Below the pieces are notes generated by a model, which worked only from the letters and a program-made list of their open reading frames with translations, ran no database searches and was not told the DNA's origin. Positions 55,507-64,000 of a DNA stretch of 64,000 nucleotides are shown piece by piece. Origin of the DNA: Vibrio sp. ED004 (GTDB lineage Bacteria; Pseudomonadota; Gammaproteobacteria; Enterobacterales; Vibrionaceae). The stretch is from positions 3,038,001-3,102,000 of the forward strand of contig NZ_CP066149.1 in the NCBI RefSeq assembly GCF_023206395.1, in the 5' to 3' direction. The translations under genes were made by a program, and so were the position numbers. Positions within the stretch are counted from its first letter, which is position 1, and every line of letters starts with the position of its first letter.

Positions 55507-56349
55507 ATGAATCTAAACCAATTTGACTCATTATTACCGCCACAAATGGCTGAGCGCGCTGCAGATATTGGCGTAGGTAAAGCAACCAAAGATCCAATCA
55601 AATCTTTTCTCCTAGCGATTTCAGCTGGTATCCATATCGGTATTGCGTTTGTGTTCTACACCATCGTTACCACCGGTGCTGGTGATTTGCCATGGGGCAT
55701 TACACGTTTATTAGGTGGCTTGGCATTTAGCTTAGGCTTGATCCTCGTTGTTGTTACTGGCGGTGAGCTGTTTACAAGTTCGGTGTTAACTCTGGTGGCG
55801 CGCGCAAGTGGCAAGATCACTTGGCGTACACTCGTTAAGAACTGGGCGACAGTTTATGTGGGCAACTTGATCGGTGCTTTGTTGCTGGTGGCCTGTATGC
55901 TTCTGACCAAACAATACATGTTTGACCACGGCCAAGTGGGCTTAAACGCGATGGCGATTTCCCAACATAAGATGCACCATGATTTCATCCAAGCTATCGC
56001 ACTAGGTATCATGTGTAATGTATTGGTTTGTATCGCAGTATGGATGACATTCAGTGGACGCACATTGACCGACAAAATCGCGGTAATGATTCTGCCTGTT
56101 GCGATGTTTGTATCAGCAGGTTTTGAGCACTGTATTGCCAACATGTTCCAAGTTCCATTAGCAATCGGCATCAAGACGTTTGCCCCTGCTGAGTTCTGGA
56201 AAATGACGGGCGCTAACCCTGCGGATTACGTTGACCTGAACATGATGGACTTTCTGATGAACAACTTGCTGCCTGTTACTATCGGTAACATCATTGGTGG
56301 CGGTATCTTTGTTGGTATGTGGTACTGGTTAATCTACCTACGTGACTAA
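55507..56349 (+). CDS. focA: Formate channel FocA
   Basis: Pentameric formate/nitrite transporter family channel of the inner membrane. 280 residues, six membrane segments. FocA-specific features: GGELFTSSVLTLVARASGKITW, QHKMHHDFIQAIALGIMCN, and GFEHCIANMFQVPL with the gating His (about 209), then VTIGNIIGGGIFVGMWYW. In enterics focA is followed by pflB; here a terminator follows and no pflB is present. FNR control is suggested by the upstream box. Confidence 0.92.
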   Translation: MNLNQFDSLLPPQMAERAADIGVGKATKDPIKSFLLAISAGIHIGIAFVFYTIVTTGAGDLPWGITRLLGGLAFSLGLILVVVTGGELFTSSVLTLVARASGKITWRTLVKNWATVYVGNLIGALLLVACMLLTKQYMFDHGQVGLNAMAISQHKMHHDFIQAIALGIMCNVLVCIAVWMTFSGRTLTDKIAVMILPVAMFVSAGFEHCIANMFQVPLAIGIKTFAPAEFWKMTGANPADYVDLNMMDFLMNNLLPVTIGNIIGGGIFVGMWYWLIYLRD

Positions 56350-56448
56350 TAAAGAGTACGCGATCAACAGTGATTGCGTGACAAGTTCAGTCGACGAGAG
56401 TAGTTAAAGCTCAGCGAAACAATCGAATTGACATATGACACTTACAAG

Positions 56449-56475
56449 ACGGTCTGCATTGCAGGCCGTTTTTTA
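56449..56475 (+). terminator. Terminator downstream of focA
   Basis: ACGGTCTGC-ATT-GCAGGCCGT with one G-U pair and six T; 100 bp after the stop. Confidence 0.85.
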
Positions 56476-56631
56476 TTTGTGGAAAACCATTCCTTTTGTT
56501 GCTCTATTTGTCATTTGAAGGCGCAACAGCGTTGATCAACATGTGTGCATATGTCTTTGAAATTACCCAAGGATCAATAGTAATGATCTTTCGAATGGTC
56601 GAAATGGACAAAAAAGGATCTATATTGATTT

Positions 56632-56658
56632 GGTTATCCACAGTTTCTGTGGATAACC
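56632..56658. promoter_or_regulatory. Palindromic pair of consensus DnaA boxes
   Basis: GGTTATCCACAG-TTT-CTGTGGATAACC is a perfect 12-bp inverted repeat and contains TTATCCACA (56634-56642) and its inverse (56648-56656), both exact consensus DnaA boxes. Five GATC sites lie within about 160 bp around it. It sits between the converging focA and fetB-like genes and has no T-run. DnaA binding is inferred. Confidence 0.6.
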
Positions 56659-56703
56659 TGTCTCAAATTCAGTGAGTAACCAGATCTAAGGGGAGTGGAG
56701 GGG

Positions 56704-57498
56704 CTATTTTGCCGGTTTTATTTGAGCGAGAACTCGACCTTCTTTTGTCAGAGAAGTCTTCAATGAGAGGTGAAGAGCCAGCGCCAAAGAGCAGCTCATC
56801 ATCACGAAAATAGCCAACATGATCATCAGTTGATATTTAATGGCGATCATGGGTGAAGCGCCTCCTAAAATCTGACCAGTCATCATTCCAGGCAGTGTCA
56901 CTAAGCCTGTGGTCGCCATAGAAGCCATAATTGGAGACATCGCTTTCTGTATCGCGTTACGTACAAAAGGTGTAGCAGCGTAGGTTGGAGACGCACCTAG
57001 CGCGATTGCCGCTTCATATTCTGATTTCTGCGTTTCAAAAGCACCAAACAAGTTCTGCAATGCCACTATATTACTGCTTAAGCTATTCCCCAATAACATA
57101 CCTGCAATAGGGATAAGGTATTGCGCATTGAAAACCGGTGTTGGTTTAATGATGAAAAAGCAGATAAACAAGACAATGGGTACACAGGTTACGGCAAGGC
57201 TAATGGCAACAGGCGCTAATAATAGCTGCCTTGGTAACCTAGACTTCTCAACAATCGAGCTCGCACCGACAATTATCATGGCAAACAGCCACAACAAATT
57301 GACCCACAAACTATTCAAAGTAAACAAATACTCTAGGTAAAGACCCACAAGAAATAGCTGAATAACCATGCGAATGATGCTGATAGAGGCTTCTTTTCCA
57401 AGACCGAGTTTCAGCTTGTGGTTGATGGCAATGGGCAGAAAGAGAAGTGAACTGAAGAACAACAACTGCCACCAAGATATATCAATAACGTCTTGCAT
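56704..57498 (-). CDS. FetB-like ABC transporter permease (UPF0014)
   Basis: 264 residues, about seven membrane segments. Matches the FetB/YbbM family: LGKEASISIIRMVIQLFLVGLYL, YLIPIAGMLLGNSLSSNIVAL, ALGASPTYAATPFVRNAI, TTGLVTLPGMMTGQILGGASPMIAIKYQ (by ends TTGLVTLPGMM and AIKYQ). ATG 57498 is chosen for AAAGGAAG before it; an earlier ATG at 57552 lacks one. E. coli FetAB exports iron, but no FetA ATPase gene is adjacent here. Confidence 0.85.
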   Translation of the reverse strand: MQDVIDISWWQLLFFSSLLFLPIAINHKLKLGLGKEASISIIRMVIQLFLVGLYLEYLFTLNSLWVNLLWLFAMIIVGASSIVEKSRLPRQLLLAPVAISLAVTCVPIVLFICFFIIKPTPVFNAQYLIPIAGMLLGNSLSSNIVALQNLFGAFETQKSEYEAAIALGASPTYAATPFVRNAIQKAMSPIMASMATTGLVTLPGMMTGQILGGASPMIAIKYQLMIMLAIFVMMSCSLALALHLSLKTSLTKEGRVLAQIKPAK

Positions 57499-57935
57499 AG
57501 TACTTCCTTTTAAGTAGGCCTCCATCATATCTGAAAGTGCCAAATGATGCATTTCAGCTTCAAACCCGTCGATTCAAAATGTGCTCAATTATTTAACAAC
57601 CAAAGTACAAAATATTGGTTGTTTGAGGCTTTTTTGGCTACTACTTAGTAGGTAAAACGTTAAAATTAGTTACAATGCGGTTGCATAATTGTTGGCTTTT
57701 AACATTTGTGAAATATACTTAATTCTTCACATTTGTTAATACTTTTTAATAACTTTGTTTAACTAAAAACAAGTTTGGATGAGCTCAAAAAAGTATTGAT
57801 TAGCAAGGGTTATAAGGGGAGATTTGATTGAACCCTACTTTGAGTATGGTCTAAAATTTGTTGTTAGATACTCAAGAACTTTAGCCCCATAGAATGGGTT
57901 ACTCGAAATTACTAAATACAAAATAGGCAAAATGT
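57499..57935. other. Regulatory region upstream of torECA
   Basis: 437 bp between the divergent fetB-like gene and torE, AT-rich in the middle. ACATTTGT occurs twice as a direct repeat (57702-57709 and 57729-57736, 27 bp apart), with TGTGAA/TTCACA as an inverted pair (57707-57712 and 57726-57731). Binding of a TorR-type regulator is possible; no match to the E. coli tor box was established. Confidence 0.4.
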
Positions 57936-58118
57936 ATGAGTGATGTTAAAAAAATTGAAACTGGCGAAAAACGCTCGTTGGAGTGGAAGTCATTCCTCTT
58001 CATTGCGGTGGTTCTCTTTCCAATATTAAGTGTGGCTTTTGTAGGTGGTTACGGCTTCCTAGTTTGGGCACTGCAAGTGTTTGTATTCGGGCCTCCTGGT
58101 GCTCACGGCGGCATGTAA
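57936..58118 (+). CDS. torE: TorE/NapE-type small membrane protein
   Basis: 60 residues with a single membrane segment (FLFIAVVLFPILSVAFVGGYGFLVW by ends FLFIAVVL and GFLVW) and the NapE/TorE tail FGPPGAHGG. TorE stands before TorC in TMAO operons of marine bacteria such as Shewanella and vibrios; its exact role is not known. AGG is present upstream. 50 bp before torC. Confidence 0.88.
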   Translation: MSDVKKIETGEKRSLEWKSFLFIAVVLFPILSVAFVGGYGFLVWALQVFVFGPPGAHGGM

Positions 58119-58168
58119 TGCCCTCTAGTAACAACATTTTTTAAAATCAATATTTAAGAGAGCTAAAC

Positions 58169-59350
58169 ATGAAATCATTTTTAGTTAAATTATGGCGCAC
58201 AATGACTCGCCCAGCGGTACACATCAGTCTTGGTGTACTAACTATGGGTGGCTTTATCGCCGGTGTTATTTTCTGGGGCGGTTTTAACACAGCTCTAGAG
58301 CACACAAATACAGAAGAATTCTGTGTAAGCTGTCACACCATGCGTGACAACGTATACGTAGAACTACAAGAAACGGTTCACTGGAAAAACACTTCTGGTG
58401 TACGTGCTACTTGTCCTGACTGTCACGTTCCACATGAATGGACAGCAAAAATTGCTCGTAAGATGCAAGCATCTAAAGAAGTATTCGCTCAAGTATTTGG
58501 TGACTTAGATACACCTGAGAAATTCGAAGCTCGTCGTATCGAACTGGCTAAACACGAATGGGATCGTTTCTCTTCGAACAAATCTCTAGAGTGTAAAAAC
58601 TGCCACAACTACGATTCAATGGATTTCGAAAACATGCGCCCAACAGCGCGTATCCAGATGAAGAACGCGGCAGAGCGTGATCAAAGCTGTGTTGACTGTC
58701 ACAAAGGTATTGCTCACAACCTTCCATTAGATATGGCATCAGCGAGCGGTATTGTTGGCGAGCTAGAAAACGTAGCAAGCAGCACATCTTACGCAAATGG
58801 TTCAGACGTGATCTCTATTCGTCACCTACCAATGTACACAGATGAAACAGCTGAAGTTGAAGCGGGTCTATTAAGCCCTGCAAGTAAAGTTGCTGTGATC
58901 GACGAAAAAGGCGACATGATCAAGATTCAAATCGACGGTTGGCGTAAAGCGAAAGGCTTCGGACGTGTAATCCAAGAAGACTTCGGTATGAACATCTCGA
59001 CTGCAATATTGACGAAAGAAGTATCTCAAAGTGACGTAATCACTGTTGGTGAGAAGAAAGAAGATGAGCTAACTGGCCTTCCTTGGGAAGAAGTTAACCT
59101 AGCACTTTGGATGAAGAAAGAGTCTATGGTTGATAACTTCGATCCAATCTGGAACGCAGCTGGTCAAGCGTACCAATCTAACTGTTCAACGTGTCACTCA
59201 CAGCCAGATGAAGCTCACTTCAGCGCTAACGGCTGGGTAGGTATGCTAGATGGTATGATTGCATTCGTTAACTTCGATACAGATACAGAAGCATTAGTTC
59301 TTAAGTATCTACAGAAGCACTCATCAGATTTTTCTGAAGGCCATCACTAA
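58169..59350 (+). CDS. torC: Pentahaem c-type cytochrome TorC
   Basis: Membrane-anchored electron donor passing electrons from quinol to TorA. 393 residues. N-terminal anchor at about 17-40 (VHISLGVLTMGGFIAGVIFWGG by ends). Five CXXCH sites are visible: CVSCH, CPDCH, CKNCH, CVDCH in the NapC/NirT part and CSTCH in the C-terminal TorC domain (about residue 345). GAGAG lies before the ATG. Confidence 0.96.
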   Translation: MKSFLVKLWRTMTRPAVHISLGVLTMGGFIAGVIFWGGFNTALEHTNTEEFCVSCHTMRDNVYVELQETVHWKNTSGVRATCPDCHVPHEWTAKIARKMQASKEVFAQVFGDLDTPEKFEARRIELAKHEWDRFSSNKSLECKNCHNYDSMDFENMRPTARIQMKNAAERDQSCVDCHKGIAHNLPLDMASASGIVGELENVASSTSYANGSDVISIRHLPMYTDETAEVEAGLLSPASKVAVIDEKGDMIKIQIDGWRKAKGFGRVIQEDFGMNISTAILTKEVSQSDVITVGEKKEDELTGLPWEEVNLALWMKKESMVDNFDPIWNAAGQAYQSNCSTCHSQPDEAHFSANGWVGMLDGMIAFVNFDTDTEALVLKYLQKHSSDFSEGHH

Positions 59351-59374
59351 TAAGACGTCAATTGGAGTAACACA

Positions 59375-61837
59375 ATGGCAATTACAAGAAGAAGTTTTCT
59401 GAAAGGTGTCGCTACTACAAGTGCGGCATCGGTTATCGGTCCAAGCTTATTGGCGTCGGCATCAGCGTCTGCTGCAGAAACAGACGGCGCGTGGAAAGTC
59501 TCTGGTTCTCACTGGGGTGCATTCCGAGCTCGTGTTTACGCGGGTAAAGTACAAGAAATTAAACCTCTAGAAATCGATCAACACCCAACTGAGATGTTGA
59601 AAGGTATTAAAGGCATTATCTACAGCCCATCACGTGTGCGTTACCCAATGGTTCGCCTAGATTGGTTGAAGAAGCATAAATACAGCGCAGACACGCGTGG
59701 TAACAACCGCTTTATTCGTGTGACTTGGGACGAGGCACTAGACCTTGTTTACCGCGAACTAGAACGCGTACAGAAAGATTACGGTCCATGGGCGCTCCAC
59801 ACAGGTCAAACTGGTTGGAGACAAACAGGTCAGTTCCACAGCTGTACGAACCACATGCAACGTGCAATGGCACTTCACGGTTACTCTGTGAAGAAAATCG
59901 GTGACTACTCAACAGGTGCTGGTCAAACGATCATGCCTTACGTGCTAGGTTCTACTGAAGTTTACGCACAAGGTACATCTTGGGAACTTATCCTAGAAAA
60001 CAGTGACAACATTGTTCTTTGGGGTAACGATCCAGTGAAAAACCTTCAAGTAGGTTGGACATGTGAGACTCACGAGTCGTTCGCATACCTAGAACAGCTG
60101 AAAGAAAAAGTTGCTAAGAAAGAGATCAACGTTGTTTCTGTTGACCCTGTTAAAAACAAAACAGGTCGTTACCTAGAAAACGAGCAAATGTACATCAACC
60201 CACAAACTGATGTGGCGTTCATGCTTGGTGTTGCTCACGTTCTTTACAACGAAGACCTATACGACAAGAAGTTCATCGAAACTTACTGTCTAGGTTTTGA
60301 AGACTTCATCAAGTACGTTCAAGGTGAAACGAAAGATAAAGTTGAGAAGACACCAGAATGGGCTGCAGAAATCTGTGGTGCAAGCGCTGACTCAATCCGT
60401 GAATTCGCTAAGATGCTGGTTAACGGTCGTACACAGATTCTTGTTGGTTGGAGTATCCAGCGTCAAGAGCACGGTGAACAGCCTTACTGGATGTGTGCGG
60501 TTATCGCAGCAATGGTTGGCCAAATTGGTCTTCCAGGTGGTGGTATCTCTTACGGTCACCACTACTCTGGTATCGGTGTATCTTCAACTGGCTTCGCTGC
60601 TCCGGGTTCATTCCCGCTGAACATCGACCAAGGTCAATCGCCTAAGCACACTAACACTGATTACAACGGTTACAGCCGCGTAATCCCTGTTGCGCGTTGG
60701 GTAGATAGCTTGCTAGAGCCTGGTAAGAAGATCAAAGCAAACGGCGCAACGGTGACACTGCCTGACATCAAGATGATGGTATTCAGTGGTAACAACCCGT
60801 GGCACCACCACCAAGATCGCAACAAGATGCGTAAAGCATTCAAGAGCCTGCAAACTGTAGTGGCTGTTGATTTCGCTTGGACTGCAACTTGTCGTCACTC
60901 TGACATCGTGCTTCCTGCATGTACTCAGTGGGAACGTAACGATATCGATGGTTACGGTGCATACTCTGGCCGTGGTTTGATCGCAATGCACAAGCTAGTG
61001 GATCCTCTGTTCCAGTCTAAGACTGACTTCGAGATCATGTCTAGCCTGACTAAGCGCTGGGGTCGTTACGACGATTACACGCGTGGTATGGACGAAATGC
61101 AGTGGGTTAAATCTCTGTACGACGAGTGTCGCGCTTCAAACGAAGGCAGCTTTGAAATGCCTGAGTTCGCTGAGTTCTGGGAAAAAGGTTTCCTAGACTT
61201 CGGTAAAGGTAAGCCATGGACTCGTCACGCTTCATTCCGTGAAGATCCAGAGATCAACGCACTAGGTACACCTTCTGGTTTCATCGAAATCACAAGCCGT
61301 ACTGTTGGCAACATGGGTTACGAGCACTGTCAAGAACACCCAATGTGGTTCGAGAAATCTGAACGTTCACACGGTGGTCCAGGTTCTGACAAACACCCGT
61401 ACTGGCTACAATCTTGTCACCCAGACAAGCGTCTTCACTCACAGATGTGTGAATCTGAAGAGTGGCGTGCGACTTACGCGGTACAAGGCCGTGAGCCAAT
61501 CTACATCAACCCAACAGATGCTAAGAAGAAAGGCATCAAAGATGGCGATGTAGTACGCGTGTTCAACGACCGTGGTCAACTACTAGCAGGTGCTGTTCTG
61601 ATGGATAGCTACGCTCCTGGTGTTGTTCGTATCGAAGAAGGTGCTTGGTACGGCCCGATCAACGAGAAAGTGGGCGCGCTAGATACATACGGCGATCCAA
61701 ACACACTGACTCAAGATATCGGTACGTCTGAACTTGCTCAAGCAACGTCAGCAAACACATGTTTGGTTAACTTCGAGAAGTTCCAAGGCAAACTGCCTCC
61801 AGTAACTTCATTCGGTGGTCCAATCGAAGTAGCTTAA
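59375..61837 (+). CDS. torA: Trimethylamine-N-oxide reductase TorA
   Basis: Periplasmic molybdoenzyme reducing TMAO to TMA in anaerobic respiration, DMSO-reductase family. 820 residues with a Tat signal ([10 protein letters not shown], cut near ASASAA). The Mo-ligating Ser lies in GDYSTGAGQ (about 185); pterin-binding features include [43 protein letters not shown] and [24 protein letters not shown] by its ends INPTDAKK and VFNDRG. It lacks Fe-S motifs, as TorA does. The chaperone gene torD is not downstream. Ribosome site TGGAG. Confidence 0.96.
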   Translation: MAITRRSFLKGVATTSAASVIGPSLLASASASAAETDGAWKVSGSHWGAFRARVYAGKVQEIKPLEIDQHPTEMLKGIKGIIYSPSRVRYPMVRLDWLKKHKYSADTRGNNRFIRVTWDEALDLVYRELERVQKDYGPWALHTGQTGWRQTGQFHSCTNHMQRAMALHGYSVKKIGDYSTGAGQTIMPYVLGSTEVYAQGTSWELILENSDNIVLWGNDPVKNLQVGWTCETHESFAYLEQLKEKVAKKEINVVSVDPVKNKTGRYLENEQMYINPQTDVAFMLGVAHVLYNEDLYDKKFIETYCLGFEDFIKYVQGETKDKVEKTPEWAAEICGASADSIREFAKMLVNGRTQILVGWSIQRQEHGEQPYWMCAVIAAMVGQIGLPGGGISYGHHYSGIGVSSTGFAAPGSFPLNIDQGQSPKHTNTDYNGYSRVIPVARWVDSLLEPGKKIKANGATVTLPDIKMMVFSGNNPWHHHQDRNKMRKAFKSLQTVVAVDFAWTATCRHSDIVLPACTQWERNDIDGYGAYSGRGLIAMHKLVDPLFQSKTDFEIMSSLTKRWGRYDDYTRGMDEMQWVKSLYDECRASNEGSFEMPEFAEFWEKGFLDFGKGKPWTRHASFREDPEINALGTPSGFIEITSRTVGNMGYEHCQEHPMWFEKSERSHGGPGSDKHPYWLQSCHPDKRLHSQMCESEEWRATYAVQGREPIYINPTDAKKKGIKDGDVVRVFNDRGQLLAGAVLMDSYAPGVVRIEEGAWYGPINEKVGALDTYGDPNTLTQDIGTSELAQATSANTCLVNFEKFQGKLPPVTSFGGPIEVA

Positions 61838-61875
61838 GCCTCTCGCTCAAGAGCTGAGATTAAAGCTTAAATTAA

Positions 61876-61906
61876 AGCCCCTGTAAGCGTTCTTACAGGG
61901 GCTTTT
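61876..61906 (+). terminator. Terminator of torECA
   Basis: AAGCCCCTGTAAG-CGTT-CTTACAGGGGCTT stem with a following T-run. Confidence 0.93.
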
Positions 61907-62089
61907 GTATTTCTGATATCTGTGCAGAGATTTCTAATTAAGTCATGTAGTCGCGTTTATGAGAGCTTTCTACCGGGGAGCTATAACGTATGGATTGAGA
62001 CAAATTGCACAAGTAACGTGGTAACAGCTATGGAGCAAAGGAAGAGGGTGTTTTGAAGGGGCTCTCTTAAGAACTAGGTCGTCGAAAGC

Positions 62090-62115
62090 AAAAAGGCCGA
62101 TACAAAGTACCGGCC
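62090..62115 (-). terminator. Terminator of the exporter gene
   Basis: On the minus strand GGCCGGTAC-TTT-GTATCGGCC followed by five T; 69 bp after the stop. Confidence 0.85.
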
Positions 62116-62183
62116 GATTAGAAACCTATGGAGTGAAGCCTAAATCTTGAATAAAAACTTGAGCCTTGAATAGAAACTTAAGT

Positions 62184-63404
62184 CTACAGTTCGAACATAA
62201 ACCAATAACCGTATGCACAAATCAAAGCGGGCACACTCGAATACAAGGTGGCGACGAGCGCTGCTTTAGGTGCCATGGCAATTGCAGGGAATAACGCATC
62301 ACCATCATTTGAAATTGCATTACCAACCTGAGCTGAAAGTGGAAGCGCACCCGACAGGTACAAGCTAGTGACCAATAATTGTGGACCACAACCAGGTAGC
62401 AAACCCATCAACACGCCCGCCAGGGGGAGCATGATCCCCCAACTTGAGAATAACGTCGCAAAATCCACATTTGCTAGCACAGAACCAAATTCGAAGAAAA
62501 GAAAGGCAACCACAACCCACGCTGTCACAAAGTTGGTGTCTTGAGCGGTTTTTTGCAGTGGATGAGAGCCTAAACATTTCTCATCTTCACTTACGGCAGA
62601 TTTGTAATCTTCAATTTCGCGAGTGAGGCCCCATAGAAACATCGAGCTAATCAATAAAATTGTTCCCGCCCATTCCATCGACATTTCAGGCAACGCGAGT
62701 AACTCATTTACATCCACTTGAAAAGAGCCAAGTAGAGCCACCGCAGCGCCGGGAATAATCAGCACAGACCATAGGTAGCCTTGCAGGTTGATCGCTTTTT
62801 TAGAGACGGATTCTTTGTCTTGAGATTGAGATTGAGATGAGCAACTGCGAACGGCTTCATTTTGCTCAGCCTGTTTTGGACGTAAAAAGTCATCCGCATG
62901 GAATAGGTTAATGATTCGACCTGACGCCGTGCCCACAATTACACCCATCGCCATCATAGCTAGACCGGTTTTGGGTTCACTTGCTATCAACAAGAAGGCA
63001 GCATCGCCCATGGTGGAGACCAGCACGGCCACAACCGCACCAAACCCGAGTTTGCCGGATATAAATTGCGTAGTAACCACAATTGCACCACCACAACCGG
63101 GTAATGCGCCCATGAGTGCAGCAAATACTACTTGGTTTGAACGAGACTGATGTACAAGCTTGTTGAAGACGTTGTCTTTGTTGATGTAAAGGCTTAACCA
63201 GTGGTAAATCGCCAAGGTTAAAGCAACGTAGCAAGACACTGCCCAGAACGCGTCTGACAGAGTGGTCACCGTCAATTCACGTGTAGCGGGAGCTGCCACA
63301 AGAGCGGCAAGTGAGATAGGTAATAGCAGTCGCTTAAATGACAATGAAAACTGAGTTGTTTTCGAAGCACGACTGCTTGGCAAAAAAGAGATTAGACGAT
63401 CCAT
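62184..63404 (-). CDS. Putative 10-TM heavy-metal exporter (ArsP_2/PF11449 type)
   Basis: 406 residues, about ten membrane segments in two similar halves. Each half has a GxLPGCG motif: MGALPGCGGAIVVTTQFISG (about 98-117) and MGLLPGCGPQLLVTSLYLSG (about 335-354), and each is followed by STMGDAAF- or ISNDGDALF-type loops. This duplicated motif marks the family annotated as putative manganese transporter or heavy-metal exporter. A central hydrophilic loop lies near 180-210. A perfect Fur box stands 44 bp upstream, so iron controls it. The substrate is not proven. Confidence 0.82.
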   Translation of the reverse strand: MDRLISFLPSSRASKTTQFSLSFKRLLLPISLAALVAAPATRELTVTTLSDAFWAVSCYVALTLAIYHWLSLYINKDNVFNKLVHQSRSNQVVFAALMGALPGCGGAIVVTTQFISGKLGFGAVVAVLVSTMGDAAFLLIASEPKTGLAMMAMGVIVGTASGRIINLFHADDFLRPKQAEQNEAVRSCSSQSQSQDKESVSKKAINLQGYLWSVLIIPGAAVALLGSFQVDVNELLALPEMSMEWAGTILLISSMFLWGLTREIEDYKSAVSEDEKCLGSHPLQKTAQDTNFVTAWVVVAFLFFEFGSVLANVDFATLFSSWGIMLPLAGVLMGLLPGCGPQLLVTSLYLSGALPLSAQVGNAISNDGDALFPAIAMAPKAALVATLYSSVPALICAYGYWFMFEL

Positions 63405-63447
63405 AGGTGTTACTCAAAATTAGTGGCTTAAGATAAATATATACGAA

Positions 63448-63462
63448 TGATAATAATTATCA
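63448..63462. promoter_or_regulatory. Fur box upstream of the exporter gene
   Basis: TGATAAT-A-ATTATCA, a perfect 7-1-7 Fur box, 44 bp before the exporter start and about 143 bp before the pyrophosphatase start. Expected to repress the exporter when iron is sufficient. Confidence 0.85.
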
Positions 63463-63605
63463 ATTGCATTTGTTGTTTTTTTATCTATTGTTACTATTGG
63501 CTAAACCTAGGAAACATGACCAATCTAAAAAAATGAGGTAAAGTATGGCTAATAAAGAGAGGCTCTAAAGGTAGAGTCATAATTGTTAGTGTAATAGGAA
63601 GAAAC

Positions 63606-64000
63606 ATGATTTTAGTTGTTGGTCACAAAAACCCTGATAGTGACAGTATTTGTAGTGCGTTAGTTGCAACAGAGCTTCTTAAAGCTCGTGGCGAGGAAGC
63701 GACACCAATTCGCCAAGGCGAGATCAACCGCGAAACTCAACACATTCTAGAAGTCGCTGGTGCTGAAAAGCCAGAGCTTCGTACTTCTGTTGCTGGTGAG
63801 AAAATCTGGCTAGTTGACTACTCAGATCTAGCACAAGCACCAGACGATGTTGCTGATGCAGAGATCGTAGGTATTGTCGATCACCACCGTCTAGGCGACG
63901 TGATGACAGTAAACCCAATGGAAGCTTGGATCTGGCCTGTTGGTTGTACAAACACTGTACTTTTCAACATGTTCAAGATTGAAGGTCACGCTATCTCTCA
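63606..64000 (+). CDS. ppaC: Manganese-dependent inorganic pyrophosphatase, 5' part
   Basis: Family II pyrophosphatase (DHH superfamily) hydrolysing PPi with Mn or Co. The first 131 codons are in the window and the frame is open at the end. Motifs: VVGHKNPDSDSICSALVA with metal-binding His, Asp, Asp (about 5-22), WLVDYSD near 72, and the DHH signature IVDHHRLGD near 96-104. The start follows AGGAAGAA. The protein is about 300 residues in relatives, so roughly the second half is outside. Confidence 0.95.
   Translation, partial: MILVVGHKNPDSDSICSALVATELLKARGEEATPIRQGEINRETQHILEVAGAEKPELRTSVAGEKIWLVDYSDLAQAPDDVADAEIVGIVDHHRLGDVMTVNPMEAWIWPVGCTNTVLFNMFKIEGHAIS

Larger units (their letters stand above)
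61838..62183. other. Intergenic region between torA and the exporter gene
   Basis: 346 bp between convergent genes, holding a terminator for each (61876-61906 and 62090-62115). I see nothing else in it. Confidence 0.7.

Noticed and set aside
56632..56658. Perfect hairpin as the terminator of the fetB-like gene
   Set aside because: Neither strand has a T-run after it, and both arms are exact DnaA boxes.

Overview
The window is gamma-proteobacterial chromosomal DNA, almost certainly chromosome 1 of a Vibrio (a Splendidus-clade-like species is the best guess from gene content and codon use; this is inference, not a database match). Support: the blocks lrp-ftsK-lolA-rarA-serS, bioA/bioBFCD, mnmA-hflD-purB, hisGDCBHAFIE and torECA in the arrangement usual for Vibrionaceae, a VieSAB-like signalling operon, a lysine-riboswitch NhaC-type transporter, and a 267-bp MITE-like element with TAGGGCGTGTTGACC-type ends.

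Layout. 0.4-2.7 kb: cysB and a PF13679-type methyltransferase. 2.8-5.45 kb: two insertion sequences side by side, a decayed IS110/IS1111-type element (three frameshifts, 11-bp inverted repeats, a structured non-coding 3' end that is a bridge-RNA/seekRNA candidate) and a fresh ISL3-type element with an intact transposase and a perfect 8-bp target duplication, inserted in the T-tract of a terminator. 5.5-14.2 kb: ald, lrp, ftsK, lolA, rarA, serS. 14.3-20.7 kb: vieS-vieA-vieB-like operon (minus strand). 20.9-26.1 kb: divergent biotin genes with a BirA-like operator. 26.2-31.5 kb: small ORF, htpX, purB, hflD, mnmA, an uncharacterised 89-aa gene. 31.6-35.8 kb: gsk with a perfect PurR box, hns, lysine riboswitch plus transporter. 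35.9-38.0 kb: a group II intron with a broken reverse transcriptase. 38.0-45.7 kb: complete his operon with a leader peptide of five consecutive His codons and an attenuator. 45.8-55.1 kb: ychJ-like gene, EAL-HDOD protein, lpxH, MITE-like element, ppiB, cysS, tdk, a DUF218 protein, a dehydrogenase/epimerase-like protein, a TIGR02647 protein, a lipoprotein. 55.2-61.9 kb: anaerobic block with focA, a FetB-like permease and torECA. 62-64 kb: Fur-box-controlled 10-TM putative heavy-metal exporter and the 5' part of a Mn-dependent pyrophosphatase.

How the parts work together. Most of the window is core metabolism (biotin, histidine, purine salvage, sulfur regulation, tRNA modification and charging) under recognisable control: PurR boxes at purB and gsk, a BirA-like operator between bioA and bioB, his attenuation, a lysine riboswitch, a Fur box and an FNR-like box. 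The accessory material is the IS pair, the group II intron and the MITE-like element; these sit in intergenic DNA, three of them at or next to transcription terminators. The points most worth following up are the candidate guide RNA of the IS110-type element, the HTH-less VieA-like protein in a VieSAB-like operon, the MITE-like element, and a head-to-head pair of consensus DnaA boxes at 56632-56658.
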